From Streptomyces sp. RFCAC02 (GTDB lineage: Bacteria; Actinomycetota; Actinomycetes; Streptomycetales; Streptomycetaceae), in the NCBI RefSeq assembly GCF_004193175.1, contig NZ_SAUH01000001.1, positions 5,861,501-5,925,500 of the forward strand: a DNA stretch of 64,000 nt. Reading direction: 5' to 3'. The notes under the pieces were generated by a model that saw only the letters and a list, made by a program, of their open reading frames with translations, made no database searches and had not been told where the DNA came from. Positions within the stretch are counted from its first letter, which is position 1. Every line of letters starts with the position of its first letter. The position numbers were made by a program, and so were the translations under genes. Of the stretch, positions 1-12,401 are shown one piece after another.

Positions 1-1878
1 CGCCCAGAAGTTGATCTTCCAGCCCAGTGACCAGCCGGTGCCCGCGTCCCCGCGGCGCTCCAGTGTCGTGCGCGCGGCGGCGAACAGCTCGGGCGTCGCC
101 CGCGTGATCCGCGCGCCCGGATGCAGGGCGTACAGGTGCGACACGTGCCGGTGGTCCTGCTCGGGAGCGTCCGCGTCCCAGTCGTCCTGCCACTCCTGGA
201 TCTGGCCGACGGCGCCCACGCGGATCGGGGGAAGCCGGTCCGCCGCCGCGCGCACCCGCGTCCGCAGCTCGTCGTCCACGCCCAGCACGCCCGCCGCGGC
301 GTCCACCGCGGCGAACAGGTCGCGCAGGATCTGGCCGTCCATGGCGGGTCCCGCGGCCAGCGAGCCGCCGTCCCCCGGGTGGTGCGCGTTCTCGGGGGAG
401 AGGGACGGGCACGTCACGAGGTGTCCGGTCCGCGGATCGGTGACCAGCGCGTCGAGGAAGAAGCGCGCGGCGTCGGCGAGGACCGGGTACCGCGCCCGCA
501 GCGCGTCCGTGTCCCCGGTGAAGAGGTGGTGCTCCCACACCGCGAGGGCCAGCCACGCGCCGCCCGTGGGCCACATCCCCCAGAACGCCCCGTCCACCGG
601 CGCCGTCCCGCGCCACAGGTCGGTGTTGTGATGCGCCACCCAGCCGCCGGCGCCGTACATGTCGCGGGCCGTCCGCGCGCCCGAGACGCGGAGGTCGGCG
701 AGCAGCGCGAAGAGCGGCTCCAGGCAGTCCAGGAGATTGGCCGGGCCGGCGGGCCAGTAGTTCATCTCCGTGTTGATGTTGATCGTGTACTTGCAGCCCC
801 ACGGCGGGTCGGTGAGGTCGTTCCACAGCCCCTGGAGATTCGCCGGCTGCGTGCCGGGCCGTGAGCAGGAGATCAGCAGGTAGCGGCCGTACTGGAAGCA
901 GAGCGCGGCGAGCTGCGGGTCGCCGCCGTCGGCGAAGGCCGCCACGCGTTCGTCGGTCGGCAGGGCTGCCGCGGCGGTCGCGGGTATCTCCAGATCGGCC
1001 CGGCCGAACAGCGCGCCGAAGTCCTCGGTGTGGCGCCGCAGGAGATCCGCGTACGGACGTCCGGCGGCGCGGCCGAGGTCGCCGCCGGCCCGCGCCCCGG
1101 GGTCGCCGCTCGCGCCGTCGCGCCAGTCGACGTGACTCGTGCCCGCGGTGATCAGCAGCGTCACGGCGTCGGCGCCCGTCACGGTGAGAACGCCGTCCGC
1201 CGAGCGCACGTCCGCTCCGCCGCCCTCGCACACGGCACGGACCAGCGCCGTGAACCGGACCTGACCCGGCACGTCCCCCATGTCGCCGCCCCGTCCGTGC
1301 AGGGCGATGGTGTCCGCCGCCGGGGAGGCGGTGCGCTCGGCCAGCGGTCCGTCCAGGGCGGCCGTGAACGAGACCGCGCCCGGGGCGTCGGCCGTCAGCC
1401 GCACCACGATCGCCTGGTCCGGCGCGCTGGCGAACACCTCGCGCTGATGGCGTACGCCGGCGTGGGTGAACGCGACGGTGTGCACCGCCCGCGCGAGATC
1501 AAGCTCCCGCCGGTAGCCGCCGACGGGTTCCCGGAGGGGGAACGTCAGCCGCAGCGCGCCGACCGTCTGATACGGCGCCTGGCGGACCGGGATTCCCATC
1601 AGGTCCCGGTCGACGAGCGCCGCCGCCTCGTCCCACTCCCCGTCGAACACCCGCCGGCGGACCTCGGACAGCGACTCCGCCGCGCGCGGATTGTCGTACC
1701 GGTGAGGGCCGCCTGCCCAGACGGTGTCCTCGTTGAGCTGGAGTTCCTCGGCGGCCACGCCGCCGTGCACCATCGCGCCGAGCCGGCCGTTGCCCACCGG
1801 CAGGGCCTCCAGCCAGGCGCGGGCGGGGCGCGGGTACCAGAGCCGGTGCGGGGCCGGCGCGAAGGCGTGCGACGTCAT
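1..1878 (-). CDS. GH95-like alpha-L-fucosidase, 3' end cut off by the window
   Basis: Glycoside hydrolase related to GH95 enzymes, which remove alpha-L-fucose from glycans. About 626 residues are visible; the C-terminus lies beyond the left edge. Family-like stretches are WLEALPVGNGRLGAM near the N-terminus, NEDTVWAGGP, SCSRPGTQPANLQGLWN and NINTEMNYWP; the last two lie in the (alpha/alpha)6 barrel around the active site. The ATG at 1878 follows GGGAGG by 10 nt. No signal peptide is visible, so it is probably cytoplasmic. The fucose-specific substrate is inferred from family resemblance; GH95 also contains alpha-L-galactosidases. A beta-galactosidase lies 1.6 kb away, but regulator genes separate the two. 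Confidence 0.85.
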   Translation of the reverse strand, partial: MTSHAFAPAPHRLWYPRPARAWLEALPVGNGRLGAMVHGGVAAEELQLNEDTVWAGGPHRYDNPRAAESLSEVRRRVFDGEWDEAAALVDRDLMGIPVRQAPYQTVGALRLTFPLREPVGGYRRELDLARAVHTVAFTHAGVRHQREVFASAPDQAIVVRLTADAPGAVSFTAALDGPLAERTASPAADTIALHGRGGDMGDVPGQVRFTALVRAVCEGGGADVRSADGVLTVTGADAVTLLITAGTSHVDWRDGASGDPGARAGGDLGRAAGRPYADLLRRHTEDFGALFGRADLEIPATAAAALPTDERVAAFADGGDPQLAALCFQYGRYLLISCSRPGTQPANLQGLWNDLTDPPWGCKYTININTEMNYWPAGPANLLDCLEPLFALLADLRVSGARTARDMYGAGGWVAHHNTDLWRGTAPVDGAFWGMWPTGGAWLALAVWEHHLFTGDTDALRARYPVLADAARFFLDALVTDPRTGHLVTCPSLSPENAHHPGDGGSLAAGPAMDGQILRDLFAAVDAAAGVLGVDDELRTRVRAAADRLPPIRVGAVGQIQEWQDDWDADAPEQDHRHVSHLYALHPGARITRATPELFAAARTTLERRGDAGTGWSLGWKINFWA

Positions 1879-2018
1879 GGCGGACGGGCCTCCCGTGGTG
1901 GGTGCGGCGGTGATCGCCGACGGTTCGTGATCGGACGTGGGGGAGTGTGTGCGGATCGATCGTGCCACGCCCCCGCACAACAGGACCCCGGGCGGCCGAC
2001 CCGAACACGCCCGGCGCG

Positions 2019-2474
2019 TCAGACCGTTGGACCCTCCGGTGACAGCTCGGCCCACACCTCGTGCGCCCGGCCCGCGTCCAGGGGGCGCACGCCCCACATC
2101 GCCGCGAGGGAGCACACGAGCAGCAGGCCGCGTCCCGACTCCTCGTCCGATCCCGCAGCACCCGGGACCCGGCCGGGTCCCCGCCCCGCCGCCGACACGG
2201 CCACACGCACCAGCGCGCCGCGGAGCCCGACCTCGCACCCGATCGAGGCGCTGCCGGTGTGCCGCAGCGCGTTGGTCACCAGCTCGGACACGACGAGCTG
2301 CGCGTTGTCCGAGGTCTCCTCCGGGACGCCCCACACGGCGAGTTGCCGTCGCACACGCCGCCGCGCCTCGGCGGCCGAGGTGTCGAGGGCCGGCAGGCGG
2401 AACCGCAGGACCCCGTCGGGACGGGCGGCGCTCTCGCGCCGTTCGAGGGAGGGAGTGCGCGGGGAGGAAGCCAC
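2019..2474 (-). CDS. Stand-alone HATPase (anti-sigma/SpoIIAB-like) regulator
   Basis: Small single-domain GHKL ATPase of about 151 residues, in the class that Streptomyces encodes beside HTH-DUF5753 regulators. The N-box is ELVTNALRHT (residues about 68-77) and a glycine-rich lid SGRGLLLV follows. There is no sensor or dimerisation domain. Such proteins act as serine kinases of anti-anti-sigma factors or as partners of the adjacent HTH protein; which applies here cannot be told. The GTG at 2474 has a G-rich Shine-Dalgarno (AGGGGG) just upstream. Longer in-frame starts would run back into the promoter of the next gene, so the short form is preferred. Confidence 0.75.
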   Translation of the reverse strand: MASSPRTPSLERRESAARPDGVLRFRLPALDTSAAEARRRVRRQLAVWGVPEETSDNAQLVVSELVTNALRHTGSASIGCEVGLRGALVRVAVSAAGRGPGRVPGAAGSDEESGRGLLLVCSLAAMWGVRPLDAGRAHEVWAELSPEGPTV

Positions 2475-2622
2475 GCCCCCTACTGTGGTCCCGCCCGTCG
2501 CATTCCGGCAAGAGTCATCCTGCGAATTCCAGAACTGCTGTTCGCAGTCTGTCCCGTCCGGACACGGCATGGCAGACTCGGCCCGGTCGCCGGCAGGGGG
2601 CCGGCACGGGGGAGGAACCGGC

Positions 2623-3489
2623 GTGACGGGCGGACGGGTGGGCGGCGGGGCGACCGTGCTCCGGGTCGTTCTCGGCAAGCGGCTGCGCGATCTGCGGGAG
2701 GCGGCCGGAGTCTCCTTCGACGAGGCGGCCATCGCGCTCGACGTCACCCACGGAACGGTCCGCCGCATCGAGAAGGCCCAGGTCGGACTGAAGATCCCGT
2801 ACGTCGAGAAGCTCCTGCGCAGCTACGGCGTCACCGCGCAGGAGGACATCGACGCCTTCCTCGCGCTCGTCCGGGAGGCCAACCGGCCCGGCTGGTGGCA
2901 CGGCTACCGCGACGTGCTGCCGGACTGGCTCGGGACGTTCCTGAGCCTGGAGAGCGAGGCCAGCCAGATCCGCGCGTACGAGCCGTACTGCGTGCCCGCG
3001 CTGCTGCAGACGGAGGCCTACGCCGCCGCCGTGCTGCGCGCCGCGCATCCGCAGGTTCCGGCCGCGCGTCTCGAACGGCTCGTGGCCCTGCGGCTCGCGC
3101 GGCAGGACGTGCTGACCGGCCCGCATCCGCCGCAGGTGTGGCTCGTGGCCGAGGAGACGGTCCTGCGCCGGCCCGTCGCGCCGCGCGCCGTGCTCCGCGC
3201 CCAGCTGGCCCGCCTGGTCGAGGCCGTGGGGCAGCCCTCGGTGCGGCTCCAGATCATGCCGTTCGCGGCCGGGGCGCACCCGGGGATGTACGGGCCGTTC
3301 CACCTGTTCCGGTTCCCCGTGGCCGAACTGCCGGACGTGGCCTGCAGCGAGACGGTCACCGGCGGCACGTTCCACGAGACGCCGGGGGAGGTCTCCGCCT
3401 TCCGCGAAGCGCTGGACCGGGTGTGCGCGCAGGCCGCGCCCCCGCGCCGCACCGAGGCGGTCCTGGCGGGACTGCGCAAGGAACTCTGA
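2623..3489 (+). CDS. Helix-turn-helix regulator with DUF5753
   Basis: About 288 residues. The N-terminal XRE-type HTH (residues about 14-65, LGKRLRDLREAAGVSFDEA then THGTVRRIEKAQ) is followed by a DUF5753 domain (RAYEPYCVPALLQTEAYA, later LQIMPFAAGAHPGMYGPFHL). This is the WhiJ-like family, abundant in Streptomyces and tied to developmental or antibiotic control. Its usual small DUF397 partner is not next to it; instead the stand-alone HATPase is divergently transcribed 148 bp away. GTG at 2623 is chosen because GGAGG (2610-2614) sits 8 nt upstream. The upstream region is shared with the HATPase gene. Confidence 0.8.
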   Translation: MTGGRVGGGATVLRVVLGKRLRDLREAAGVSFDEAAIALDVTHGTVRRIEKAQVGLKIPYVEKLLRSYGVTAQEDIDAFLALVREANRPGWWHGYRDVLPDWLGTFLSLESEASQIRAYEPYCVPALLQTEAYAAAVLRAAHPQVPAARLERLVALRLARQDVLTGPHPPQVWLVAEETVLRRPVAPRAVLRAQLARLVEAVGQPSVRLQIMPFAAGAHPGMYGPFHLFRFPVAELPDVACSETVTGGTFHETPGEVSAFREALDRVCAQAAPPRRTEAVLAGLRKEL

Positions 3490-3505
3490 CGCGGGAGGCG
3501 CGGGC

Positions 3506-6555
<3,050 letters not shown>

Positions 6556-6726
6556 CCCCCGGCGTCACCTTCGGCGGGTCCGGTCGTTCACCGGGGTGTC
6601 GGACGCCGCCCCGCCCGCTGATGTGTCCGCGCGACCCGCGCAACCCCCTTGGCATGGGCACAACTTCGGGAGGGTAAGGCGCTCATGCACCACCGTCCCC
6701 CCGCACGACCTTCCCTGGGAGGTTCC

Positions 6727-7536
6727 ATGCCCCTCCGCCGTCTTGTGACGGGTGCCGCCGCCGCGGCCCTCGCGCTCGGCGCCGCCGCGCTCGCCCCCAC
6801 GGCCGCCGCGGCGGCTCCCGCCCCGGCCGCGGCGACCGCCTACGTGGCCCTCGGCGACTCCTACTCTTCGGGCAACGGCGCCGGTTCCTACGACGCCGCC
6901 TCCGGCGACTGCCGCCGCAGCGACAACGCCTACCCGTCCCTGTGGGCCGAGGCCAACGACCCCGACTCCTTCGACTTCGCCGCCTGCTCCGGCGCTCGTA
7001 CCGACGACGTCATCGCCGACCAGCTCGGCCCCCTCGACGCGGACACCACGCTGGTCAGCATCAGCATCGGCGGCAACGACGCCGGTTTCGGCGACACCAT
7101 GCAGGCGTGCGTCCTCCAGGGCACGAGCGCCTGCCTGGAAGCCATCGACACCGCGAACGCCTACATCGCCGACACCCTCCCGGGCGAACTGGACACCGTC
7201 TACGACGCGATCGCCGAGGCGGCACCCAACGCGGAGGTCGTCGTCCTGGGCTACCCGCGCATGTACAAGCTCAACGGAAGCTGCCTCCTCGGCATCAGCG
7301 AGCAGTCGCGGGCCGCGATCAACGGCGCTTCGGACAACCTGAGTTCAGTGATCTCCAAGCGCGCCGCCGACCACGGCTTCACCTACGGCGACGTGCGTCC
7401 CGCCTTCTCGGGGCACGAGATCTGTTCGGGCGACGAGTGGATCCACAGCGTCACCCTCCCCATCGGCGACTCTTATCACCCCAACGCCGAGGGCCACGCC
7501 GGAGGGTATTACCCGGTGCTGGAGTCCCTCGCCTGA
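6727..7536 (+). CDS. Secreted SGNH/GDSL lipase-esterase
   Basis: Extracellular lipase/esterase of 269 residues resembling the Streptomyces rimosus GDSL lipase family. A Sec signal peptide (MPLRRLVTG, then an Ala/Leu core ending near AAAAAPA) precedes the mature domain. SGNH blocks are visible: GDSYSSGNG (nucleophile Ser), the oxyanion glycine region, GGNDAGF (Asn) and DSYHPNAEGH (catalytic Asp/His). Paired cysteines suit an exported enzyme (C-x-R-S early, CVLQGTSAC mid, CLLG and ICSG late). ATG at 6727 has GGGAGG 4 nt upstream. Substrate range cannot be read from sequence. Confidence 0.92.
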   Translation: MPLRRLVTGAAAAALALGAAALAPTAAAAAPAPAAATAYVALGDSYSSGNGAGSYDAASGDCRRSDNAYPSLWAEANDPDSFDFAACSGARTDDVIADQLGPLDADTTLVSISIGGNDAGFGDTMQACVLQGTSACLEAIDTANAYIADTLPGELDTVYDAIAEAAPNAEVVVLGYPRMYKLNGSCLLGISEQSRAAINGASDNLSSVISKRAADHGFTYGDVRPAFSGHEICSGDEWIHSVTLPIGDSYHPNAEGHAGGYYPVLESLA

Positions 7537-7540
7537 CGCC

Positions 7541-7595
7541 CCTGCCCTACGGCCGCCCTCTCCTCACCGTCCTGTACGGCGGGGGCAGGGCGGCC
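7541..7595. terminator. Bidirectional terminator between convergent genes
   Basis: GGCCGCCCT (7551-7559) pairs with AGGGCGGCC (7587-7595). The adjoining CCTGCCCT (7541-7548) can pair in the alternative with AGGG/GCAGGG near 7585-7590. It lies between the lipase stop and the SWIM gene stop, where a shared terminator is expected. There is no U-run, as is usual in Streptomyces. Confidence 0.55.
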
Positions 7596-7597
7596 GC

Positions 7598-8680
7598 TCA
7601 CGTTCCGTCCTCCTGCGCGGCTCCACTACCGGTGCCGCTCAGCGGCCAGGCGGCGACGGCTGCCTCGAACTCGGCGCGGGGCCGCCCGGAGTGTTCCGCG
7701 AGCCTGGCCGCGACGGGTTCGGGCGGTCGTCCCGCGGCCATGCGGACAGCGTCCTGCCACAGTGTCAGGGACGCCGGCGGAGACGTGGCGGCGTGCCCGG
7801 GGCGCAATGACTCGGCCAGGAGCCGCCGGGCGCGCACGGCCGTGTCGGCGATCAGGAACTCCAGTGCCCGCAGGCCCGGCACGGCGGTGGTGTCGCCGTC
7901 CGGCTCGTCCGGCGGGCGCACCGGTTCGGGTCCGAGATCGGGGACCTCCACCGGTCCCGTGACGGTCCCCGGCGGTTCCGGGAGGGGCGGAAGATCCGCG
8001 GCACGGGCGTACGCCTCGTCAGCGGGCACGGGCGGATACGGGTCGGGACGCGGGGGCGTGCGCGCCGGCGCGGGGGCGTGGAGCGCGGCGCGTCGTTGCA
8101 GCGCGTCGATCAGCCTTCGCTCCTGGCGCCCCCGCAGGAGCAGCAGGAGGAACGGATCGGTGTCGAGGAGGCGGGCCACCTGGTACGCCAGTGCTGCGGT
8201 ATGGGCGCAGTGTGCCCACTCCCCGCACTCGCAGGCGGGTTCCAGATCGCCGATGACAGGCAGCAGATCCACGCCGGCCGCCGCGGCGTCCGCCGCCAGG
8301 TGCCGGGGCATCTCGTGGTCCAGCAGCGCGGCGAGGTGACCGGCCTCGCGGGCGGCTGTGTCCAGCAGACGGTCCCACTCGGCGCCCGTCAGGACGCGCA
8401 GCAGGACATCGGCCCGGTAGCGCACGCCGTCCGCGTCGCGCACCACGGCCGTCAGGCGCCCGGGGCGCAGGGAGACCGCGCCGACCGCTCCGGCGCGCGC
8501 GAGCCGGCGTCCGCGTGCCAGACCGGCATTGTCGAGCGCGGTGTCCTCCAAAGCCTTGAGCCAGCCGCGCCCCCACCAGGTGGCCGCGAAGCCGCGGCCG
8601 GGCGCGGGTGGCAGGGCGGCGAGCACCCGTTCGGCGTCGTCGTGGCCACCGATGTCATCACTGTCCACTGCGCGCATCAC
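7598..8680 (-). CDS. SWIM zinc-finger protein
   Basis: About 360 residues with a SWIM motif C-x-C-x(n)-C-x-H seen as CECGEWAHCAH (residues about 150-160), followed by TAALAYQVARLLDTDPFLLL. SWIM domains bind zinc and are thought to bind DNA or protein; in bacteria they often neighbour SNF2 ATPases. The gene starts inside the 3' end of the SNF2 gene (overlap 8658-8680), with GTG at 8680 or ATG at 8677 after GGAGAG, so the two are translationally coupled. The C-terminal half is proline-rich and then helical, without a recognised domain. Role inferred: partner of the SNF2 helicase in DNA transactions. Confidence 0.85.
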   Translation of the reverse strand: MMRAVDSDDIGGHDDAERVLAALPPAPGRGFAATWWGRGWLKALEDTALDNAGLARGRRLARAGAVGAVSLRPGRLTAVVRDADGVRYRADVLLRVLTGAEWDRLLDTAAREAGHLAALLDHEMPRHLAADAAAAGVDLLPVIGDLEPACECGEWAHCAHTAALAYQVARLLDTDPFLLLLLRGRQERRLIDALQRRAALHAPAPARTPPRPDPYPPVPADEAYARAADLPPLPEPPGTVTGPVEVPDLGPEPVRPPDEPDGDTTAVPGLRALEFLIADTAVRARRLLAESLRPGHAATSPPASLTLWQDAVRMAAGRPPEPVAARLAEHSGRPRAEFEAAVAAWPLSGTGSGAAQEDGT

Positions 8681-11633
8681 TCTCCACGGGCATCGTTGCT
8701 GTCGTCGGTGTCGAGGTCACTGTGCGGTCCAGGGCGACGAGTTCGGCCAGTTCGGCGTCCGAGAGGCCGGTCAGCGCGGCCGCCCCCGCCGGGCCGAGTA
8801 CGGCATCGGCCAGGGCCTGCTTGCGGGCCAGCAGCGCGGCGATGCGGTCCTCGACGGTGCCCTCGGCGATGAGCCGGTGCACCTGGACGGGCCGCTGCTG
8901 CCCGATGCGGTGCACGCGGTCGGTGGCCTGGGCCTCGACGGCGGGGTTCCACCAGCGGTCGTAGTGGATGACGTGCTCGGCGCGGGTCAGGGTGAGGCCG
9001 GTGCCCGCTGCCTTGAGCGACAGCAGGAAGACGCGAGCCTCGCCGGCCGAGAAACGCCGCACCATCTCCTCGCGCCGGGGAACGGGCGTACCGCCGTGCA
9101 GGAGAGGCGCGTCGATGCCGCGTTCGGCGAGGTGCCTCTGCAGGAGCCGCGCCATGCGCACGTACTGCGTGAACACGAGGACGCTCGCGTCCCCCGCCAT
9201 GATCGTGTCGATGAGCTCGTCGAACAGCTCCAGCTTCCCGGAGCGTCCGGCGAGGCGCGGGGACTCCTCACGGAGGTATTGCGCCGGGTGGTTGCAGATC
9301 TGTTTCAGCGACGTCAGCAGTCTGACGACGAGCCCGCGCCGCGCGATGCCGTCCGCGCCGGAGACCTCGGCGAGCCCCTCGCGGACCACCGCCTCGTAGA
9401 GCCCGGCCTGTTCCGGCGTGAGGGCCGTGCCGTGGTCGGTCTCGGTCTTCGGCGGCAGTTCGGGGACGATGCCGGGGTCGGACTTCCGGCGCCGCAGCAG
9501 GAAGGGCCGCACCAGGCGGGCGAGCCGCTCGGCGGCGGCGGGGTCGCCGTCCTCGACGGCGTCGGCGTACCGGGAGCGGAAGACCGGCAGGGGACCGAGC
9601 AGCCCCGGGGTGGTCCAGTCGAGGACGGCCCACAGGTCGGTGAGGTTGTTCTCCACGGGGGTGCCGGTGAGCGCGACGCGGGCGCGCGCCGGGACGGTCA
9701 TGAGCTGCCGTGCCGTCGAGGAGAACGGATTCTTCACGTGTTGCGCCTCGTCGGCGATCACAAGCGACCAGTCGGTGGCGCCGGCGAGGAGCGCGGCGTC
9801 CCTGCGGAGCGTCCCGTAGGTCGTGAGCACGACCTCGCCGGGGCGCAGCGCGTCGAGGTCGCGGGCCGTCCCGTGGTGGCGGCGTACGGGTGTGCCGGGG
9901 GCGAAGGCGGCCAGTTCGCGCTGCCATGTGCCGAGGAGGGAAGCGGGGCACACCACGAGGGAGGGTCCCGCGGTCGCCGCTTCCGTCTGCCGGGCGAGGT
10001 GGAGGGCGATCAGTGTGACGGTCTTGCCGAGCCCCATGTCGTCGGCGAGGCAGGCGCCGAGGCCGAGGGACGTCATGCGGCGCAGCCAGGCGAGGCCGCG
10101 TTTCTGGTAGCCGCGCAGGGTGGCGTCGAGGCCGGGGGGTGGGGCGAGGTCGTCGGCGCCGGACTGTTCGGGGTCGGAGAGGAGATCGCGCAGGGCGGCG
10201 AGACGGCCGGTGGGCCGTACCTCGATCTGTCCGCCCGCGCCGTCGTCGGCGCTGCCGGTCAGGGACGCGGCGAGCGCGTCGAGCACCGTGACCTTGCGGT
10301 CTTGCCTGGCGAGGGCGCGGCGCACGTCGTCCGGGGCGATGAGCACCCACCGGTCGCGGAGACGGACGACGGGGCGGCCGGCCTCGGCCAGGCGGTCCAG
10401 CTCCTCGCGGGTGAGGGGGGTGTCGCCGACGGCGAAGCGCCAGGAGAACGAGAGCAGGGCGTCCGGGGCGAGCAGGCCCGGAGCGGCTGACCGGGGGGTG
10501 CCGCCGGCCGGACCGCCGTCGCCGTCGTCCGGTCCGACCACGGCGTGGCTGGTCAGGGCGGCGGCCATCGAGCGGGGCCAGTGGACCTCGATGCCGGCGG
10601 CCGCCAGGGCACGGGAGGCCGTCGTGCCGAGCAGGGCGCCGGCGTCCTCGTCGTCGAGATCGAGCGCGTCGGGCACGGCGGCGGTGAGGAGCGGGGTGAG
10701 CGGTTCCCAGGCGGCGGCCGCCCGGCGCAGGGCGAGGAGGGTGTCGGTGCGGGCGCGGGGGCCGAGGGCCGTCGCGGTGCCTGCCCATACGTCGGCGGCG
10801 TCAGCGAGCAGCGCGGGGTCCGCGAGGCTGTGGACCTGGAGGACCGCGCGGAGCCGGGGAGGCGGCGGGTCGTCGCCGTCCCGGCGCGCGGATCCGGCGA
10901 GGGCCTCGATGCGCAGGGAGAGCCGGACGCCCGCGTCGTGGCCGGTCGCGATGTCGGCGGCCCACTTCCGGCGGGCGGGGAGGCGGTGGGCGGGACGGCC
11001 GGTGAACGCGCTGCCGCCCGCGGCGATCGCGGCGGCGGGGGTGCGCGGCAGGGTGTCGGCGACGGCGTCGAGAAAGGAGCGCAGGAGGGGCATCGGGTGG
11101 GGGAGGAGCAGGGGTGGCGCGGAGCCGTCCTGCCCGGTGGCCCCGGGGAGCGGGGCGGCGTGGGCGTGGGGTGGCATGGCGGCGGCCAGGTCGCGGAGCC
11201 GGTCCTGATCGGCGGTGGTGAGAGGCCCCAGACGCCACGCGTCGTGGTCGGAGGCGCTGAGGCCGGGCAGGAGGCGGCCGCGGGCGGCGAGTTGGAGGGC
11301 GGTGAGGGCGGCGGAGCCCCAGTAGGCAGCCGCCGTGCCGGTGCCGGCGGCGCGGGCACGGGTGAGGACGGGGAGGGCGTCGGCGACGGGTAGGAGGAGC
11401 GCGGGCACGGTGACGGCGGCCGTCGTCCCGTCGTCGGTGCGCAGGACGACGCGGACGGTCCCGGACTCCGCCGTCGTCGCGGCGTCCGGGACGGCTCCCT
11501 CGGGCGCGGGCGGGGTCCCGTCCGGCCGCCAGAAGGCGATGCGCGCGTCGCGGGGCGGGTCGGCGGGGAGGAAGACGGCCGAACAGGCGGTGAGGGCGGT
11601 GACGAGGGGGGTGGGCAGCGGGCTCGCGGTCAC
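8658..11633 (-). CDS. SNF2-family DEAD/DEAH helicase (HepA/Rad54-like)
   Basis: Swi2/Snf2 ATPase of about 991 residues, expected to translocate on double-stranded DNA. An N-terminal region of roughly 500 residues, Ala/Pro-rich and specific to actinobacterial members, precedes the motor. Motor motifs: LADDMGLGKT (Walker A, about residue 530), DEAQHVKN (motif II), LTGTPVENNLTDLW (motif III), and in lobe 2 SLKAAGTGLTLTRAEHVIHY with DRWWNPAVEAQATDRVHRIG (motifs V-VI). GTG at 11633 is taken as the start; an in-frame TTG at 11651 is possible but has no clear ribosome site, while a GAGG lies 12 nt before the GTG. The SWIM protein gene follows with overlap. Confidence 0.9.
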   Translation of the reverse strand: MTASPLPTPLVTALTACSAVFLPADPPRDARIAFWRPDGTPPAPEGAVPDAATTAESGTVRVVLRTDDGTTAAVTVPALLLPVADALPVLTRARAAGTGTAAAYWGSAALTALQLAARGRLLPGLSASDHDAWRLGPLTTADQDRLRDLAAAMPPHAHAAPLPGATGQDGSAPPLLLPHPMPLLRSFLDAVADTLPRTPAAAIAAGGSAFTGRPAHRLPARRKWAADIATGHDAGVRLSLRIEALAGSARRDGDDPPPPRLRAVLQVHSLADPALLADAADVWAGTATALGPRARTDTLLALRRAAAAWEPLTPLLTAAVPDALDLDDEDAGALLGTTASRALAAAGIEVHWPRSMAAALTSHAVVGPDDGDGGPAGGTPRSAAPGLLAPDALLSFSWRFAVGDTPLTREELDRLAEAGRPVVRLRDRWVLIAPDDVRRALARQDRKVTVLDALAASLTGSADDGAGGQIEVRPTGRLAALRDLLSDPEQSGADDLAPPPGLDATLRGYQKRGLAWLRRMTSLGLGACLADDMGLGKTVTLIALHLARQTEAATAGPSLVVCPASLLGTWQRELAAFAPGTPVRRHHGTARDLDALRPGEVVLTTYGTLRRDAALLAGATDWSLVIADEAQHVKNPFSSTARQLMTVPARARVALTGTPVENNLTDLWAVLDWTTPGLLGPLPVFRSRYADAVEDGDPAAAERLARLVRPFLLRRRKSDPGIVPELPPKTETDHGTALTPEQAGLYEAVVREGLAEVSGADGIARRGLVVRLLTSLKQICNHPAQYLREESPRLAGRSGKLELFDELIDTIMAGDASVLVFTQYVRMARLLQRHLAERGIDAPLLHGGTPVPRREEMVRRFSAGEARVFLLSLKAAGTGLTLTRAEHVIHYDRWWNPAVEAQATDRVHRIGQQRPVQVHRLIAEGTVEDRIAALLARKQALADAVLGPAGAAALTGLSDAELAELVALDRTVTSTPTTATMPVESDARSGQ

Positions 11634-11882
11634 GGCGTGACGGGTCCTCAAATTTGACTAGTGCTGAAGCGGACGCCGAGGGTACCCCATGGCGCGCAGG
11701 CCCGGGAACGCGTACCGGGAGGCTCCGGGGCGCTGGGCGCGCTGTCACTCGAAATGGTGAATGTGACGAGCGGGGAACGACCTGTCGTGAACCGCATGCC
11801 GGTAGCGACCGGATGGTTGCCCGGGCCGACTTCCTGGGGAAGGCTGACACAGCAGTCGTCTCACGAGAAGGGGGAGCTGGGG

Positions 11883-12275
11883 ATGGCACTGAGTACCACG
11901 CTTGACTGGCTGCTTGACGATCTGGCCCAGCGTCTGCCGCACGTGCGGCACGCGCTGCTGCTGTCCAGCGACGGCCTGGTCACCTCCGCCAGTCGGGGCC
12001 TGAAGCGCAGCAGCGCGGAGCATCTTGCGGCCGTCGCGTCGGGGCTGCACTCCCTCGCCCGGGGGGTGGGGGAGCACTTCCGGTGCGGCGATGTCCGGCA
12101 GACGATGATCGAGTTCGACGACGGCGTGCTGTTCGTCACGGCAGCGGGGGACGGCAGTTGCCTGTGCGTCCTGGCCGGCGGCGACGCCGACATCGGGCAG
12201 GTGGGCTACGAGATGACGCTTCTCGTCAGCAAGGTGGGCGAGCACATGGGGCTGGCGGTCAGGGACGCCACCTGA
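11883..12275 (+). CDS. Roadblock/LC7 (MglB-like) protein
   Basis: 130-residue single roadblock domain. Features are LDWLLDDLAQRLPHVRHALLLSSDGL at the start (long first helix and strand), a central helix, and QTMIEFDDGVLFVTAAGDGS. In Streptomyces such proteins are usually the second gene of conservons (histidine-kinase-like protein, roadblock, DUF742, small GTPase) and act as GTPase regulators. Here no GTPase or DUF742 gene is adjacent, so it is an orphan copy. ATG at 11883 follows a purine-rich AGGGGGAG about 6 nt upstream. Confidence 0.85.
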   Translation: MALSTTLDWLLDDLAQRLPHVRHALLLSSDGLVTSASRGLKRSSAEHLAAVASGLHSLARGVGEHFRCGDVRQTMIEFDDGVLFVTAAGDGSCLCVLAGGDADIGQVGYEMTLLVSKVGEHMGLAVRDAT

Positions 12276-12300
12276 CGGCGGCGGCACCGAGCCGTCGCGG

Positions 12301-12377
12301 TCACTCTCCGGAGTGAAAGAGCCTCAGAGTATTGCGGAGCGTGACTCTCGCGTGTACGGTGATCACCGAGAGTGATC
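12301..12377. promoter_or_regulatory. Repeated TCACTCTC elements and palindrome upstream of DUF6397 gene
   Basis: The octamer TCACTCTC occurs at 12301-12308, as the variant TGACTCTC at 12342-12349, and inverted as GAGAGTGA at 12368-12375. ACTCTCG (12344-12350) and CGAGAGT (12367-12373) form an inverted repeat enclosing the perfect 12-bp palindrome CGGTGATCACCG (12357-12368). It lies 25-100 bp before the ATG of the next gene, the right place for an operator. Cognate factor unknown. Confidence 0.4.
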
Positions 12378-12401
12378 GACCGACTCGGGAGGATCATCCC
12401 C

